In this document: piece after piece, positions 25,326 through 35,100 of the stretch
How positions within the stretch are numbered: the stretch's first letter is position 1
Layout: each line of letters opens with the position of its first letter
Origin: Aquisphaera giovannonii
Lineage (GTDB): Bacteria > Planctomycetota > Planctomycetia > Isosphaerales > Isosphaeraceae
Length of the DNA stretch: 64,000 bases
Direction: 5' to 3'
NCBI RefSeq assembly: GCF_008087625.1
Contig: NZ_CP042997.1
Coordinates: 3,720,001-3,784,000 of the forward strand
Notes under the pieces: model-generated
The model's input: only the letters and a program-made list of their open reading frames with translations
What the model was told of the DNA's origin: nothing
Databases searched by the model: none
Program-made: the position numbers and the translations under genes

Positions 25326-26744
25326 TCAATGCCCGAACCCGCCGGCTTCCGGCGCGGGCCCGCCCTCGGCGGCGATCCGGTCCATGTCCTCGGGGAGGTA
25401 GCGGGAGCCGATCAGGAAGAGGATGCCGCCCAGGATCAGGACCGGGCCGACGGCGAGCATGGCGACCGTCAGGTTCGTCATCAGCCCGTTCTCGTCCGGC
25501 TTCGGCCCCGCGCCGATGGACTCCAGGAACGTGCCCAGGGGGGACGTCATGATGGCGTCGGAGCCGAAGAGGTCGGAGATCCAGCCCAGGAGGATGGGCG
25601 AGCCGATGTCGCCTAGGACGTGGATCAGGAAGATGAACAGGGCGTAGCCGGCCGCCCGCTGGTTGGCCGGGACGACGTTGGCCGTGACCGTATTCGACGG
25701 GCCCAGGACCATCGCCATCAGGATCGAGGCGAAGAAGAGGAAGGCGAGCGCCGGGGTCCGTTGGGGCTCGAGGATGCCCAGGATTCCCAGGGGGACGGAG
25801 GCCAGCACCGTCAGCGCCGGCAGGAGCATGTAGGCCCGCCGCGTCCGCTTGCGGAGGAGGTCCGTCACGAAGGTGCTCAGGGCGATGCCGATCAGGCCGG
25901 CCAGCGCCAGCAGGATGCCGATCCACAGATTGGCATCGGCGAGGCTCATGCCGCGGACGCGCTGGTAGAACGTGGAGCCCCAGGCCGCATACGCGCCGGT
26001 CGCGAAGGTAGCGGCGGCCATGCCGAGCGTGTTGTAGACGAAGGTCTTCGTCTTGAAGAGGTTCAGGTAGTCGCCCATCCTGGGCCGGTCGGCCTTCGGG
26101 GAGAAGGACTTGCCCTCGGACGCGCCCCGGCCCGGGTCCAGGATCGTCAGCCCGGCGAAGGCCGCGACGAGGCCCGGCAGGCCGACGACGTAGAAGACGT
26201 GCCGCCAGCCCCAGTGGGTGGCCACGTAGCCGGCGACCATGAACCCGAGCGCCGTGCCGATCGGCAGGGCCAGGTAGTAGATGCCCATGGCCCGGCCGCG
26301 TTTCGAGACCGGGAAGAGGTCCGCGATGAGCGCCGGGGCGATGACGCCGTAGCTCGCCTCGCCGACGCCGAGCAGGGCCCGCCAGAAGAACATGTGGCTC
26401 ACGTCGGTGGAGAACGCGGTGCCGACCGTCGCGACGCTCCAGATCCCGACCCCGGTCGCCAGCAGGACCCGGCGGTTGTACCGATCTCCGAGCCAGCCCA
26501 TGATCGGCGAGATGATCGTGTAGACGATCATGAACGAGCCGCCGAGGTAGCCGTACCAGGAGTCGTCGATCTTCAGGTCGCGCTTGACCTGCGTCGCCAC
26601 GGCGAAGAACGAATAGCGATCGATGTAGTTCAGCAGGTTCATCGAGAACAGGATCGCCAGCGCGAAGCCCGCCCCGCCGAGGGTCGGCAGGAACGTCCTT
26701 CTCGGGAGTGACTCGCTGGGGACTTCCGCGGGAGATCGATGCAT
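25326..26744 (-). CDS. MFS transporter, spinster-like
   Basis: Predicted 12-helix secondary transporter, 472 aa. The N-terminal helix carries NLLNYIDRYSFF, and motif A between helices 2 and 3 reads GWLGDRYNRRVLL. GVGEASYGVIAP and the FPVSKRGRAMGIYY loop are the usual pattern of the Spns/spinster branch, whose bacterial members have unknown or varied substrates. The start at 26744 has GAGG about 10 bases ahead. It is transcribed away from the secretin-like gene and its neighbours give no hint of substrate. Confidence 0.85.
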   Translation of the reverse strand: MHRSPAEVPSESLPRRTFLPTLGGAGFALAILFSMNLLNYIDRYSFFAVATQVKRDLKIDDSWYGYLGGSFMIVYTIISPIMGWLGDRYNRRVLLATGVGIWSVATVGTAFSTDVSHMFFWRALLGVGEASYGVIAPALIADLFPVSKRGRAMGIYYLALPIGTALGFMVAGYVATHWGWRHVFYVVGLPGLVAAFAGLTILDPGRGASEGKSFSPKADRPRMGDYLNLFKTKTFVYNTLGMAAATFATGAYAAWGSTFYQRVRGMSLADANLWIGILLALAGLIGIALSTFVTDLLRKRTRRAYMLLPALTVLASVPLGILGILEPQRTPALAFLFFASILMAMVLGPSNTVTANVVPANQRAAGYALFIFLIHVLGDIGSPILLGWISDLFGSDAIMTSPLGTFLESIGAGPKPDENGLMTNLTVAMLAVGPVLILGGILFLIGSRYLPEDMDRIAAEGGPAPEAGGFGH

Positions 26745-27083
26745 CGTCGAGGGGCCTCGCCTGGGATCACAAACAGCGGCCGGATCAACCGTTATACCCG
26801 CTCCCGCGACGCATGGCGAGACGCGCGGAGGCCCGACGACGGGCTGCCGGCCTCACCTGTCATGCACGGAGCGGGCCCGCGCGTGCCAGCGAGGCCGCCC
26901 GGGGGCGAGGCGGCGATTTCCCGGCCCGGTATCCACGATGCCGAGCCAGGGCCGGTCGGGTCGGGCCGGCTCGCGGCGGGAGGCCCCTCGGCCTGGCCGC
27001 GGGCGGCCGGCGAGGTCAGTGCAGGGGAGGGAGGTGGCTCGCGCGGCAGGGCGGAGGGACGCGTCGCGAGCCCGGGGGCTCGC
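26745..27083. other. Intergenic region, 339 nt
   Basis: Lies between the MFS start and the end of the secretin-like gene, both on the minus strand. The MFS promoter should be here. I see no gene or clear hairpin. Confidence 0.4.
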
Positions 27084-28367
27084 TCACGGATTGCCCGCGG
27101 CATCGTCCTCGGAGTCGACGTCGGGGCCGCGGGTCGCTCGCCTCGGCTTGCGGGACCGGGCCGGCGGATCCGCATCGGATTCGTCGGCGACCGCGGCGCG
27201 AGGGCGGCCCCGGCGGGGGGCCTCGTCCTCGTCGGAGGCGCTCGCCTGCTCGATCTCGGGCTTCGGCCGCGAGGCCTTCGAGTTCGCCTTGCCGGCGGTC
27301 TCGATGTCGATGAAGACGAGGACCTCGCTCGCGGTCGGCGCCCCGATGGGGGTGCCGAGCCAGCCGCTCTTGCTGTCCAGGACGCCCGGGTGGATGCCGC
27401 CGGTGATCAGGAGGACCTGGCCGAGCTGCCAGTTCTTGACCACCTGGTCCAGCCGGGTCATGCTCACCTCGGGGACGTCCACGCTCATCTCGGGCGGCCC
27501 CTGCTCCCGGGCCGCGATCACCTTCGTGCGGTGGAAGCCCCGCACCGTGTTGACCGCCAGGTCGATCGACGCGTCCACCATCCCGTCGTCGAAGGTCAGC
27601 AGGGGGCTCACCTTCAGGACGATGCTCTCCTCCAGCTTGTCGGCGCGGGGGGTGTATCCCTGGCCCGCGGCGTTCTCCCGCTGCATGCCGCCGGCGAAAG
27701 TCCGGGGCTGGGCCTGGCGGAAGGTGAGCGTCTGCCCGTTGATCATCTCGAACCGCTCGTCGGCCAGCGGGCGGAGCATCTTCAGGTTCTGGAGCTGCGT
27801 GATCAGCACCACCGCGTCGGTCATCCGCAGCGTCCAGATCTGCTGGCCCTGGGGCCCGCTGCCCACGGGGGCGAGCTGAGAGAAGATGTCGTGCCGCCAG
27901 CGGGTGTCGGAGGCGACGTACATCCGGACGTGGACCGCCAGGATGTCGTCGGCCGCGCCCGTGAACCGCTCGACGACCTCGTCGACCTGCTTGAGGATCT
28001 CCGGGCTGTTGTAGACCCGGAGCTGATTCCGGCTGGCGGAGAGCACCGCGATCCGGTCGCCGTGCCAGTCCGCGGTGCCGGTCCGGCGGAAGATCCACTC
28101 GACGATCGCCTTCTGGGGATTCTGCTGGCGCTGGTCGAGCCTCGTGTAGGACGAGATGTCGTACGTCCGCATCTGGTAGCCGGGCTCGCGGAGGAGCCCG
28201 CTCGGCGGCTCGTCCGGGCTGTTCGGGTCGGCCCGCTCGTCGTCGGCGGGCTGGAGCGCCTTGCCGCGGCCCGCGGCCTTGCGACCCCCGGACTCCTGGC
28301 CGAACAGGGCGGCCGGCGAGAGGCAGCCCAGCAACGTCGTCAGAATCATGGCCTTGCGGCGATTCAT
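27084..28367 (-). CDS. Secreted protein, secretin-like middle region
   Basis: A signal peptide (MNRRKAMILTTLLGCLSPAALFGQ) leads to a 400-residue mature part. Features such as VEWIFRRTG, LSASRNQLRVYNSPEILKQVDEVVERF and LKVSPLLTFDDGMVDASIDLAVN match the N-domain and start of the secretin domain of type II/III secretion proteins, and LLITGGIHPG resembles their last strand. The chain is short for a true gated secretin (427 aa), and the C-terminal 70 residues are charged and disordered. It is therefore more likely a secretin-derived periplasmic protein than a complete pore. AAGGAGG precedes the start. It follows the two permease genes in the same direction. Confidence 0.65.
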   Translation of the reverse strand: MNRRKAMILTTLLGCLSPAALFGQESGGRKAAGRGKALQPADDERADPNSPDEPPSGLLREPGYQMRTYDISSYTRLDQRQQNPQKAIVEWIFRRTGTADWHGDRIAVLSASRNQLRVYNSPEILKQVDEVVERFTGAADDILAVHVRMYVASDTRWRHDIFSQLAPVGSGPQGQQIWTLRMTDAVVLITQLQNLKMLRPLADERFEMINGQTLTFRQAQPRTFAGGMQRENAAGQGYTPRADKLEESIVLKVSPLLTFDDGMVDASIDLAVNTVRGFHRTKVIAAREQGPPEMSVDVPEVSMTRLDQVVKNWQLGQVLLITGGIHPGVLDSKSGWLGTPIGAPTASEVLVFIDIETAGKANSKASRPKPEIEQASASDEDEAPRRGRPRAAVADESDADPPARSRKPRRATRGPDVDSEDDAAGNP

Positions 28368-28511
28368 GCCAGGGGCCTCCTTGCCTTGCCAGCCCGTCCG
28401 ATCGACCGATCGGGGGAGGGACGTGCCGCGCGATCCTTGCGCGACAGCCGCCGATCCTCCCCGCCCGCGAAGTGCTCGCGCAAGGTCCGCCTCGCCGAGT
28501 CCGCGGGGAAG

Positions 28512-30368
28512 CTAGCAGGAGACCGGATTTCCCTCAAGTCCAATGGCCCGGGAGCCGACACGTCCGTCTGACGCGGCGTCCGGGCCGGATCGCCGCGACT
28601 CGCCGGCCCGCCCCATGCAGCGGTCGAAGGCCAGGAGCGTCAGCAACAGGACCACGGCGGCGAAGAGGTAGACGACCAGCAGGCAGGCGAGGGAGAGGCC
28701 CCAGAGCAGGTGCCGGTCGCGGATCCAGGATCGGTCCAGGAGTTCCAGCGGAGCGACCTGGCCCCCGAAGGGGCTCAGGGCCCCCAGCGGCAACTCCAAG
28801 GCCGCGCTCGCGTCGCGGAAATCGGAGGCGACCCGGCCATTCCACCACCAGACGAGCAGACGGACGCCGATCTCCGCGACGACGACCCAGCCGATCGAGA
28901 ACAGGAGGAAGGCCGACACGCTGGCCGCCACCGCGCGGCTGGTCCTGCGGAGCCAGGTCGCGAACGCGAGGCCCAGGCTGGTCACCGCCGCCGCATGGCC
29001 GAGCAGGAAGGCCGAGGGCAGGATGGCGGCGAGGACCTTCTCGTAGGTCTCGAGGGGGATCGGCTCGCCCAGGCGATAGGCCTGGGTCGGCTCCAGGGCC
29101 GTCGCGGCCACGAACAGCCCGGCCAGGGACGGGAAGACGAGCAGCGGGAGGGATCGTCGGAAGACGGCCAGCCACTTCCCGAGGACGACCTCCCGCGTGG
29201 TCAGCGTGGTGCTCAGGAGGATGTCCAGGCTCCCCCGGACCCGTTCCTCCGACAGCGACGTCGGCGCCGAGGCGCTCAGGAGGAGCAACCCGAGCATGGC
29301 GGCGATCAGGTTGGTCCCCGAGACGAACCTCGATTGGGCCCCGGTCCCGAGCCAGATCATCTCGTACAGGCCGATCCCCATGCCCACGGTCATGACGATC
29401 GCGAAGAGGGCGCCGACGCCCCGCGCGATCCGCGTGGGCCGGCTCCGGCGCCACTCCCGCCAGAGCACCGGGTTGCCGTCCAGCGAGGGAGACGGCCACC
29501 ACGAGGCGAGGTTCGCCCGTATCCAGGCCCCGGCCGCCTCGAGCCGGGCCGATCGGCCCCGGAGCGGAGCCGGCTCGCGACGCAGCCCGGCGATCGCAAA
29601 CGCGACGCAGGCCGCAGTGACCAGCAGACAGACGGCCGCGAAGACGCCCAGGTCGGACCAGCCCGCATACCCGGGGCTCGCGTACGGGGAATACACCAGC
29701 ACGAACGGATTCAGCTTGATGAACCAGGCGGCGGGGCCATTCCGTTGGAAGACCCGGGCGAGCGCCTCCCAGGTCGGAGCGGCCAGGAGCCATGCCGCCC
29801 AGGCCCCGAAGACGGCCATCAGGACCTCGTGGCTCCTGGTGGCGCGGGCCGAGACGGCCATCGAGAAGGAGCTGCCCCCGAGGAGGACCAGCATCGTCAC
29901 CGCGGCGAGCATTCCCAGGGCCTCCGGGATGATCCCGCCCAGCAGCATCGCCAGGAGGAACACCGGCACGCCCGTCAGCACGAGGCCCGCCGCCGAGAGG
30001 AACCGCGAGGCCAGCTTTCCCAGCACGATCTCCGCGTCCGAGAGCTCCGTGACGAAGGCGTGCGTCAGCCAGCCCCCGGCCCGGTCCGCGCAGATCGACC
30101 CGGCCGACGCCGCCGGCGCGACGAGCAGGGCCAGGCCGAGCTGGATCCCCGCGGCCCCGCAGTAGAAGTATTCCGCGACCTCGGCCAGCGTCTGCCTCAC
30201 GTCCACGCGTGGGCGGAGATCGCCGACTCCGACCGCGTCCCAGGCGAACGCCAGCGAGGCGAGCAGCCCTGACACCAGCAGTGCCCGCAGCGCATAGGCC
30301 TGCCATCGCCGCGACGCCGCGATCGTCTCGTAAAGGAACACCGGGCTGAACGCGGGCAGTCGAGGCAT
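28512..30368 (-). CDS. ABC-2-type permease-like protein, paralog B
   Basis: Multi-pass membrane protein of 618 aa with at least ten hydrophobic segments. It contains two copies of the ABC-2 permease signature, LSDAEIVLGKLASR in the N-half and RGSLDILLSTTLTTREVVLGKW in the C-half. It thus looks like a fused pair of permease halves. The neighbouring upstream gene is a clear paralog with near-identical N-termini (VFLYE-IAASRRWQAYALRALLV). No ATPase gene is visible nearby, so the ATP-binding partner, if any, is encoded elsewhere. The start at 30368 has GGAG about 10 bases ahead. The substrate is unknown. Confidence 0.8.
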   Translation of the reverse strand: MPRLPAFSPVFLYETIAASRRWQAYALRALLVSGLLASLAFAWDAVGVGDLRPRVDVRQTLAEVAEYFYCGAAGIQLGLALLVAPAASAGSICADRAGGWLTHAFVTELSDAEIVLGKLASRFLSAAGLVLTGVPVFLLAMLLGGIIPEALGMLAAVTMLVLLGGSSFSMAVSARATRSHEVLMAVFGAWAAWLLAAPTWEALARVFQRNGPAAWFIKLNPFVLVYSPYASPGYAGWSDLGVFAAVCLLVTAACVAFAIAGLRREPAPLRGRSARLEAAGAWIRANLASWWPSPSLDGNPVLWREWRRSRPTRIARGVGALFAIVMTVGMGIGLYEMIWLGTGAQSRFVSGTNLIAAMLGLLLLSASAPTSLSEERVRGSLDILLSTTLTTREVVLGKWLAVFRRSLPLLVFPSLAGLFVAATALEPTQAYRLGEPIPLETYEKVLAAILPSAFLLGHAAAVTSLGLAFATWLRRTSRAVAASVSAFLLFSIGWVVVAEIGVRLLVWWWNGRVASDFRDASAALELPLGALSPFGGQVAPLELLDRSWIRDRHLLWGLSLACLLVVYLFAAVVLLLTLLAFDRCMGRAGESRRSGPDAASDGRVGSRAIGLEGNPVSC

Positions 30369-30467
30369 GGCAGGTGTGCTCCCCTTTCCGTTCCGTGGAA
30401 CCGACCACGAGGCCGGCCATCACTCCAGTCCAAAAGCCTGCGTCCCGTGGGATCGGGTCTCGTCCGT

Positions 30468-32369
30468 TCATGGCTCCGAGGCCCTCGCACGCGTCGCGCG
30501 GCGTGGCGGCCGCGGCAGGGAGAGGGGCCTCTGCTCGTTCATCCGCCCCATGCACCGGTTGAACGTCAGGAGGGTCAGCCCGAGCAGCGCCGCGGCGAAG
30601 AGGAGGATCACCGACAGCGTCCCGAGCATGCAGAGCCAGTAAGCCTCACGGCCCGGATCCGAGGGCGCATCGTAGCCGTAGGACGCGATGCCCCTGTCGA
30701 ACACATTGCCGGTCAGGACGCGATACGGCGCCATCTGGCCGCCCAGCGGGCCGAGCGCCGCGGCCGACCGGGAGAGGATCCGCAGCGCCCCCCCGTCGTC
30801 ATAGGAGTAGACGCTCAGCAACCAGGCCAGGGCTGTGGGGAGGGCGGCCTGGCCGAAGAGTTCCCATCCGGCGGAGAACAGGACGACGGTCGTGACGCAG
30901 GCGGCCACCGCGCGGCCCGTGCGGCGAATCCAGGTCGCCGAAAGGACGCCGACGCTGGTGATCGCCGCGGCATGGGCGATCAGGAACGTGGAAGGAAGGA
31001 CGGCCGCGAGGCATCGATCGCGGATGGTGACCTGGGTCTCCCCGGCGGAGCCATAGTAGAAGTAGCTCATGGAAGGCCGGGCCGGCGCGGTGAACGCGAT
31101 GAAGCCCCCGGCCGCGGCGGTGAAGAGCAGGAAGGGGAACGAGCGGGCGAAGGCCGCCCGCCACTTCCCCATGACGATCTCGCGCGTGCTCAGCGGCGTG
31201 CCCATGAGCAGGTCGAGGCTGCCCCGCAGGCGTTCCTCTGCCAGCGAGGTCGGGGCCGAGGCGCCGAGCAGCAGGAGCCCGAGGAGCGCCGCCAGGACGC
31301 TCACCCACTCGATGAACGGGTTCGACGTGCCCTCGAACCAGCCGTTCCCCAGCCAGGCCATCTCATAGAGGCCGACGCCCATCGAGACGGCCAAGAGCAG
31401 GGCGAACAGGGCGAAGATGGCCCGGGCGTACCACGCGGGCCGGTTGATCCGCCATTCGCGCCACAAGACCGGATTGTCGTCGAGGCTCGGCGCCGGCCAC
31501 CAGGAGCCGAGTCGAGCCCTGGCCCGGTCCAGGGCGGCGTCGATGCGACGCGAGAGCGACGGCGAACGGCCCGCGTCGCCGCGCAAGGAACGGACGGTGA
31601 ACAGCACGGCCGCCGCCGAGATGCCGAGGCAGGCCGCCGCGAAGATCGCCAGGTCGGCACCGATGGGGGCCCACGCGGGCGAGTACGCAGCGTAGACGAG
31701 GAAGAAGGGATTGAGCCGATCCAGCCATTCGGGCGGGAGCGGGTAGCCGATCAGCTCGGCGATCGGCCGCCAGATCGTCGGCCCGAAGATCCACACGGCC
31801 CAGGAGCCGAAGACGACCAGGAGGACCTCGTGGCTCTTGGTCGCCCGGGACGAGACCGCCATGGAGAGCGAGCAGCCGAGGAGCAGCACCAGCAGGGTCA
31901 CGGCCGCGAGGACGAAGAGGGCCTCGGGCACGATCCCCCCGAGCAGAGAGACCAGCAGGAAGACGGGGAGGCCGGTCAGCACGAGGCCCGCCGCCGACAG
32001 GTAGCGAGAGGCCAGCTTGCCGAGCACGATCTCCGCGTCCGACAGGTCGGTCACGAAGGCGTGCGTCAGCCAGCCCCGGGCCCGATCCACGCAGATCGAC
32101 CCGGCCGACGCCGCCGGCGCGACCAGCAAGGCCAGCGCGACCAGGATGCCGGCCGCCCCCTTGTAGAACGCCACGCCGACCTCGGCCAGCACGCGGGTCA
32201 GGTCGCCGACGTGGATCGTGTCGTCCGCCCCCGCCGAGAACCAGGCGAGCCAGAGCGACTGGAGCAGCCCCGCCACCAGCAGGGCCCGCAGCGCATAGGC
32301 CTGCCACCGCCGCGAGGCCGCGATCGACTCGTACAGGAACACCGGGCCGGGCGCGAGGAGTCGGGGCAT
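30468..32369 (-). CDS. ABC-2-type permease-like protein, paralog A
   Basis: Upstream paralog of the preceding gene, 633 aa, same topology with two ABC-2 signatures: LSDAEIVLGKLASR and RGSLDLLMGTPLSTREIVMGKW. The ATP-free permease pair may form a heterodimer. The start at 32369 (MPRLLAPGPVFLYE) has AGGTGGA about 8 bases ahead and aligns with the start of the paralog; an in-frame Met nine codons upstream is the alternative. The genes are separated by 99 bases and are likely one transcript. They are divergent from the secreted protein gene at 32524. Confidence 0.8.
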   Translation of the reverse strand: MPRLLAPGPVFLYESIAASRRWQAYALRALLVAGLLQSLWLAWFSAGADDTIHVGDLTRVLAEVGVAFYKGAAGILVALALLVAPAASAGSICVDRARGWLTHAFVTDLSDAEIVLGKLASRYLSAAGLVLTGLPVFLLVSLLGGIVPEALFVLAAVTLLVLLLGCSLSMAVSSRATKSHEVLLVVFGSWAVWIFGPTIWRPIAELIGYPLPPEWLDRLNPFFLVYAAYSPAWAPIGADLAIFAAACLGISAAAVLFTVRSLRGDAGRSPSLSRRIDAALDRARARLGSWWPAPSLDDNPVLWREWRINRPAWYARAIFALFALLLAVSMGVGLYEMAWLGNGWFEGTSNPFIEWVSVLAALLGLLLLGASAPTSLAEERLRGSLDLLMGTPLSTREIVMGKWRAAFARSFPFLLFTAAAGGFIAFTAPARPSMSYFYYGSAGETQVTIRDRCLAAVLPSTFLIAHAAAITSVGVLSATWIRRTGRAVAACVTTVVLFSAGWELFGQAALPTALAWLLSVYSYDDGGALRILSRSAAALGPLGGQMAPYRVLTGNVFDRGIASYGYDAPSDPGREAYWLCMLGTLSVILLFAAALLGLTLLTFNRCMGRMNEQRPLSLPRPPRRATRARASEP

Positions 32370-32523
32370 CGGCGCGTCCACCTGACCGTTCCGCATTCGA
32401 CAAAAGTCGTGGGAGCGGACGCCAGTGTAGCGGAGCCGTCGAGGTTTCGCCAACGATCCGGGATCGTTACGATCGAGCCCTGTCGGTCGGGGCTGGTTGG
32501 CCGCTTGGACAGGAGTCAGCAGG

Positions 32524-34140
32524 ATGGGCCGGGCGGGATGGACCCTTCGCGTGTGTCTTGCGGTCGCGTCCGCGTCGGGGACGGCGGCGTCCGCCCCCGC
32601 CGGCGACGATGCCGGGGAGCCGATCGTCGTCGAGGCGGTCCATCCGGAGGGCCTGGCCGCGGCGCTGATCGGCCTCTTCGACGGCGCGAGGGCCCCGCAT
32701 CCGGCCGCCGCGCTCTCGCGATGGAAGCGGGCCGGCGCCGAGCCGGGCCGGCTGGCCAAGCCGCTGGAGGCGGCGATCGCCGTCTTCAACCCGGAGATGG
32801 CCCCCGAATGGAAGGCCCTGGACGGGGCGACGCTCGCGGCCGGGCTCGACCCGTCGCGGGGATCGCTCCGATGGCGCATACACATCCCGCATGACGACGG
32901 CTCGATCGCCTCGCTGCTCACCGCGATGCGGCTCTCCGGGGGCTCCGACGACGAGCCGCTGGGAGAAGCGAAGCTCCCGGTGGAGCGCCTGGGGAGCGGC
33001 TCGGCGGTGGCGTGCCGCGGCGACGCGGGGCTGGACGTCGCCGCCTCCCGCGCGGACCTCGAGAGGGCGATCCGAGGTCGCGAGGCCGGCCGGATTCCGC
33101 GGGCCGGCGGGGCAGGGGCCCCTGGCGTCCCCGGGCTGGCCTTCCGGATCGAGCCGGCGAAGCTCCCGGAGCCGGAGCAGGCCAACGACGCGACGCGGCG
33201 GGCCGTCGCGCTGGCCAGGGGCCTGGGATGCCGGTCCCTGGACGGCACGCTCGCCGTCCGAGGCGACGCGATCGGCCTGGAGATCGCCGGCCGGCTCGAC
33301 CCGTCGAGCCCCCTAGGACGCGGGCCGGGCGGCCGGGCCATCGAGCCGGCCTGGCTCGCCCTCGCCCCGGATGACGCGGCGGCGGTCCTCTGCCTGGCGA
33401 CCGGCGACGGCCCCGGCTACTGGGACGCGCTCTTCCGCCTGGCCGACCGCGTGGATCGGGCGCCGCCGGCCCGCGCGGGGATGGCCCCGCTGAGGACCCG
33501 GCTCGCGCTCCTGACCGCGGCCGCGGGTGCCAAGGTTGAGGCGGACCTCTGGCCCCACCTGAGGGGCCTGACGCTCGTCCTCCTGGCCCATCCCTCGACG
33601 GAGCCGACGATCGGGCTGGCCTTCCACATGGACTCCGAGACCTCAGCGAGGGTCCTCATCGAACAGACGCTGCCGAGGCTGGCCACGCTCTGGGGAGGCG
33701 GTCGGGGCAAGGCGGGCCCGGCGGGGCCCCCGGGCGAGGGGAAGCATCTCGGCCGGGTGGGCTCCCGGCCTCTCGAGGCGGCCTCGCGGGGATCGACCGT
33801 GGTCCTCGGCTGGGGCGACGGCGTCCTGGCGGCGCTGCTGGATGCCGCCGAGAAGCCCGCGAACGGGTGGACGGCCCGGGTCGAGCGCGAGGCATCCCGC
33901 CAGCCCGGCCGCGCCCTCCCGGACCGGGTCGGCTTCCTCCAGCCCGGACGCGTCCGAATCCCCATAAAGAGGTGGGCCGGGCCCTCGCCGCTGGAGGAAT
34001 CCCTCGCGGAGGGCGCCCCGCTCGTCTGGGCCGGATGGACCCGGGGGGAGGATTCGTTCGACCGGGTCGAGTGGGCCGACCTGAAGTCGCTGATCCGCCG
34101 ATTCCTCGAGAGGATCCCCCTCGCCCCCGCGACAAGGTGA
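32524..34140 (+). CDS. Secreted protein of unknown function, 538 aa
   Basis: The N-terminus is a signal peptide-like segment (MGRAGWTLRVCLAVASASGTAAS). The mature part alternates helices and strands with LALAPDDAAAVLCLATGDGPG and VEADLWPHLRGLTLVLLAH, a loose resemblance to the DUF3352 kind of secreted protein seen in the window at 8601, but no recognised domain can be stated. AGGAG lies 8 bases before the ATG. It is followed after 9 bases by the M19-like gene and is probably in the same operon. Function is unknown. Confidence 0.6.
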   Translation: MGRAGWTLRVCLAVASASGTAASAPAGDDAGEPIVVEAVHPEGLAAALIGLFDGARAPHPAAALSRWKRAGAEPGRLAKPLEAAIAVFNPEMAPEWKALDGATLAAGLDPSRGSLRWRIHIPHDDGSIASLLTAMRLSGGSDDEPLGEAKLPVERLGSGSAVACRGDAGLDVAASRADLERAIRGREAGRIPRAGGAGAPGVPGLAFRIEPAKLPEPEQANDATRRAVALARGLGCRSLDGTLAVRGDAIGLEIAGRLDPSSPLGRGPGGRAIEPAWLALAPDDAAAVLCLATGDGPGYWDALFRLADRVDRAPPARAGMAPLRTRLALLTAAAGAKVEADLWPHLRGLTLVLLAHPSTEPTIGLAFHMDSETSARVLIEQTLPRLATLWGGGRGKAGPAGPPGEGKHLGRVGSRPLEAASRGSTVVLGWGDGVLAALLDAAEKPANGWTARVEREASRQPGRALPDRVGFLQPGRVRIPIKRWAGPSPLEESLAEGAPLVWAGWTRGEDSFDRVEWADLKSLIRRFLERIPLAPATR

Positions 34141-34149
34141 CGACCTCCG

Positions 34150-35100
34150 ATGCGACTCCTCGACCTCCGCTGCCACTGGGCCCTCCAGTACGCCACCGCG
34201 AGCACCCAGTACGATCCCGAAGCCTATGCGGAGATCCCCGCACGCCTGGGCCGGCTCGACGGCTACCTGACCACCGTCGGCGCCGCGGTCCTGCCGTGCG
34301 GGCGTAAGCGGTCCGACTGGGAGGGTCAGCCCGATCCCTGGCAGGCCCTGCGCGCGATGCTCGCCCGCTACGAGGCCGAGTTCTCCGGCCGGCTCCTGAT
34401 CGGGCCGGAGGACGTCGCCCGCTGGCTCGCCGAGCCCGACGACTTTCTCTGCTGGGGCATGCTCGGGATCGACGACCTGGACGCCCTGATCCGGGACGAA
34501 TCCGACTTGCCCCACCTCAACCCGCTGTTCGACCGCGGAGTCCGCGTCTTCCGGCCCGTCGCCGACGACTGGCCGGGCCCGCTCCGTCGACGATTCCTGC
34601 AGGAGTTGGCAGGGCTCGCGAAGGGGGGCGGGCCGAGGCCGGTCCTCGACCTCGCCGGGATGCGAGCCGAGGCGGCCGCCGAGGCGCTCGCCTGGCTCGA
34701 ATCCGACGCGGCCGCCGGGCGGCTCCTCCTCGTCCATTCGCACGGCGAGCCGTCCTTCGATCTCGGACGCTTCCGCGCGCTGGGCGGCCTGCTCGGCGTG
34801 GGCGTCGGGAAGGCCTTCGCGGCGACGGCCGACGAGCTGGCGGGCCGGATCGAGGCCATCGCCGCCATCCCCTTCCGGGGCCGTCCCGGCTTCGAGGGGC
34901 TCGCGATCGCCACGAACTTCCTCGAGGCCGAGGAGGTCGTCGAGGGCCTCGGGAACGCCGAGCAGGTCCTCGCCTGGCTCGCCGGCCGATTCGGCGGCCG
35001 CGAGGCCGCGATGCTGGCATGGGGGAATGCCGAACCGCTCTTCCGGGAGGCGGCGGGGGCACCGTCCCCCGCGCCGCCTCCAGAAGGGGCCCCCGCCTAG
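34150..35100 (+). CDS. Membrane dipeptidase (M19)-like protein, probably degenerate
   Basis: A 316-aa protein with the barrel-type layout of M19 dipeptidases: LLDLRCHWALQY at the start, LCWGMLGIDDLDAL, LNPLFDRGVRVFRP, VLDLAGM, LLLVHSHGE and a late GFEGLAIATNFLEA. In active M19 enzymes the first block carries a His-x-Asp metal pair, the second a Glu, and a later block a second His. Here the first pair reads R-C-H-W and the Glu is replaced by Asp, so metal ligands look partly lost while VHSH is kept. No signal peptide is visible, so it is probably cytoplasmic. The gap from the preceding gene is 9 bases. The stop codon overlaps that of the nitric oxide reductase gene on the other strand by 3 bases. 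Confidence 0.6.
   Translation: MRLLDLRCHWALQYATASTQYDPEAYAEIPARLGRLDGYLTTVGAAVLPCGRKRSDWEGQPDPWQALRAMLARYEAEFSGRLLIGPEDVARWLAEPDDFLCWGMLGIDDLDALIRDESDLPHLNPLFDRGVRVFRPVADDWPGPLRRRFLQELAGLAKGGGPRPVLDLAGMRAEAAAEALAWLESDAAAGRLLLVHSHGEPSFDLGRFRALGGLLGVGVGKAFAATADELAGRIEAIAAIPFRGRPGFEGLAIATNFLEAEEVVEGLGNAEQVLAWLAGRFGGREAAMLAWGNAEPLFREAAGAPSPAPPPEGAPA

Noticed and set aside
30447-32894. Long plus-strand frame opposite the permease gene
   Set aside because: Charged low-complexity translation typical of antisense frames; the permease paralog on the minus strand is clear.
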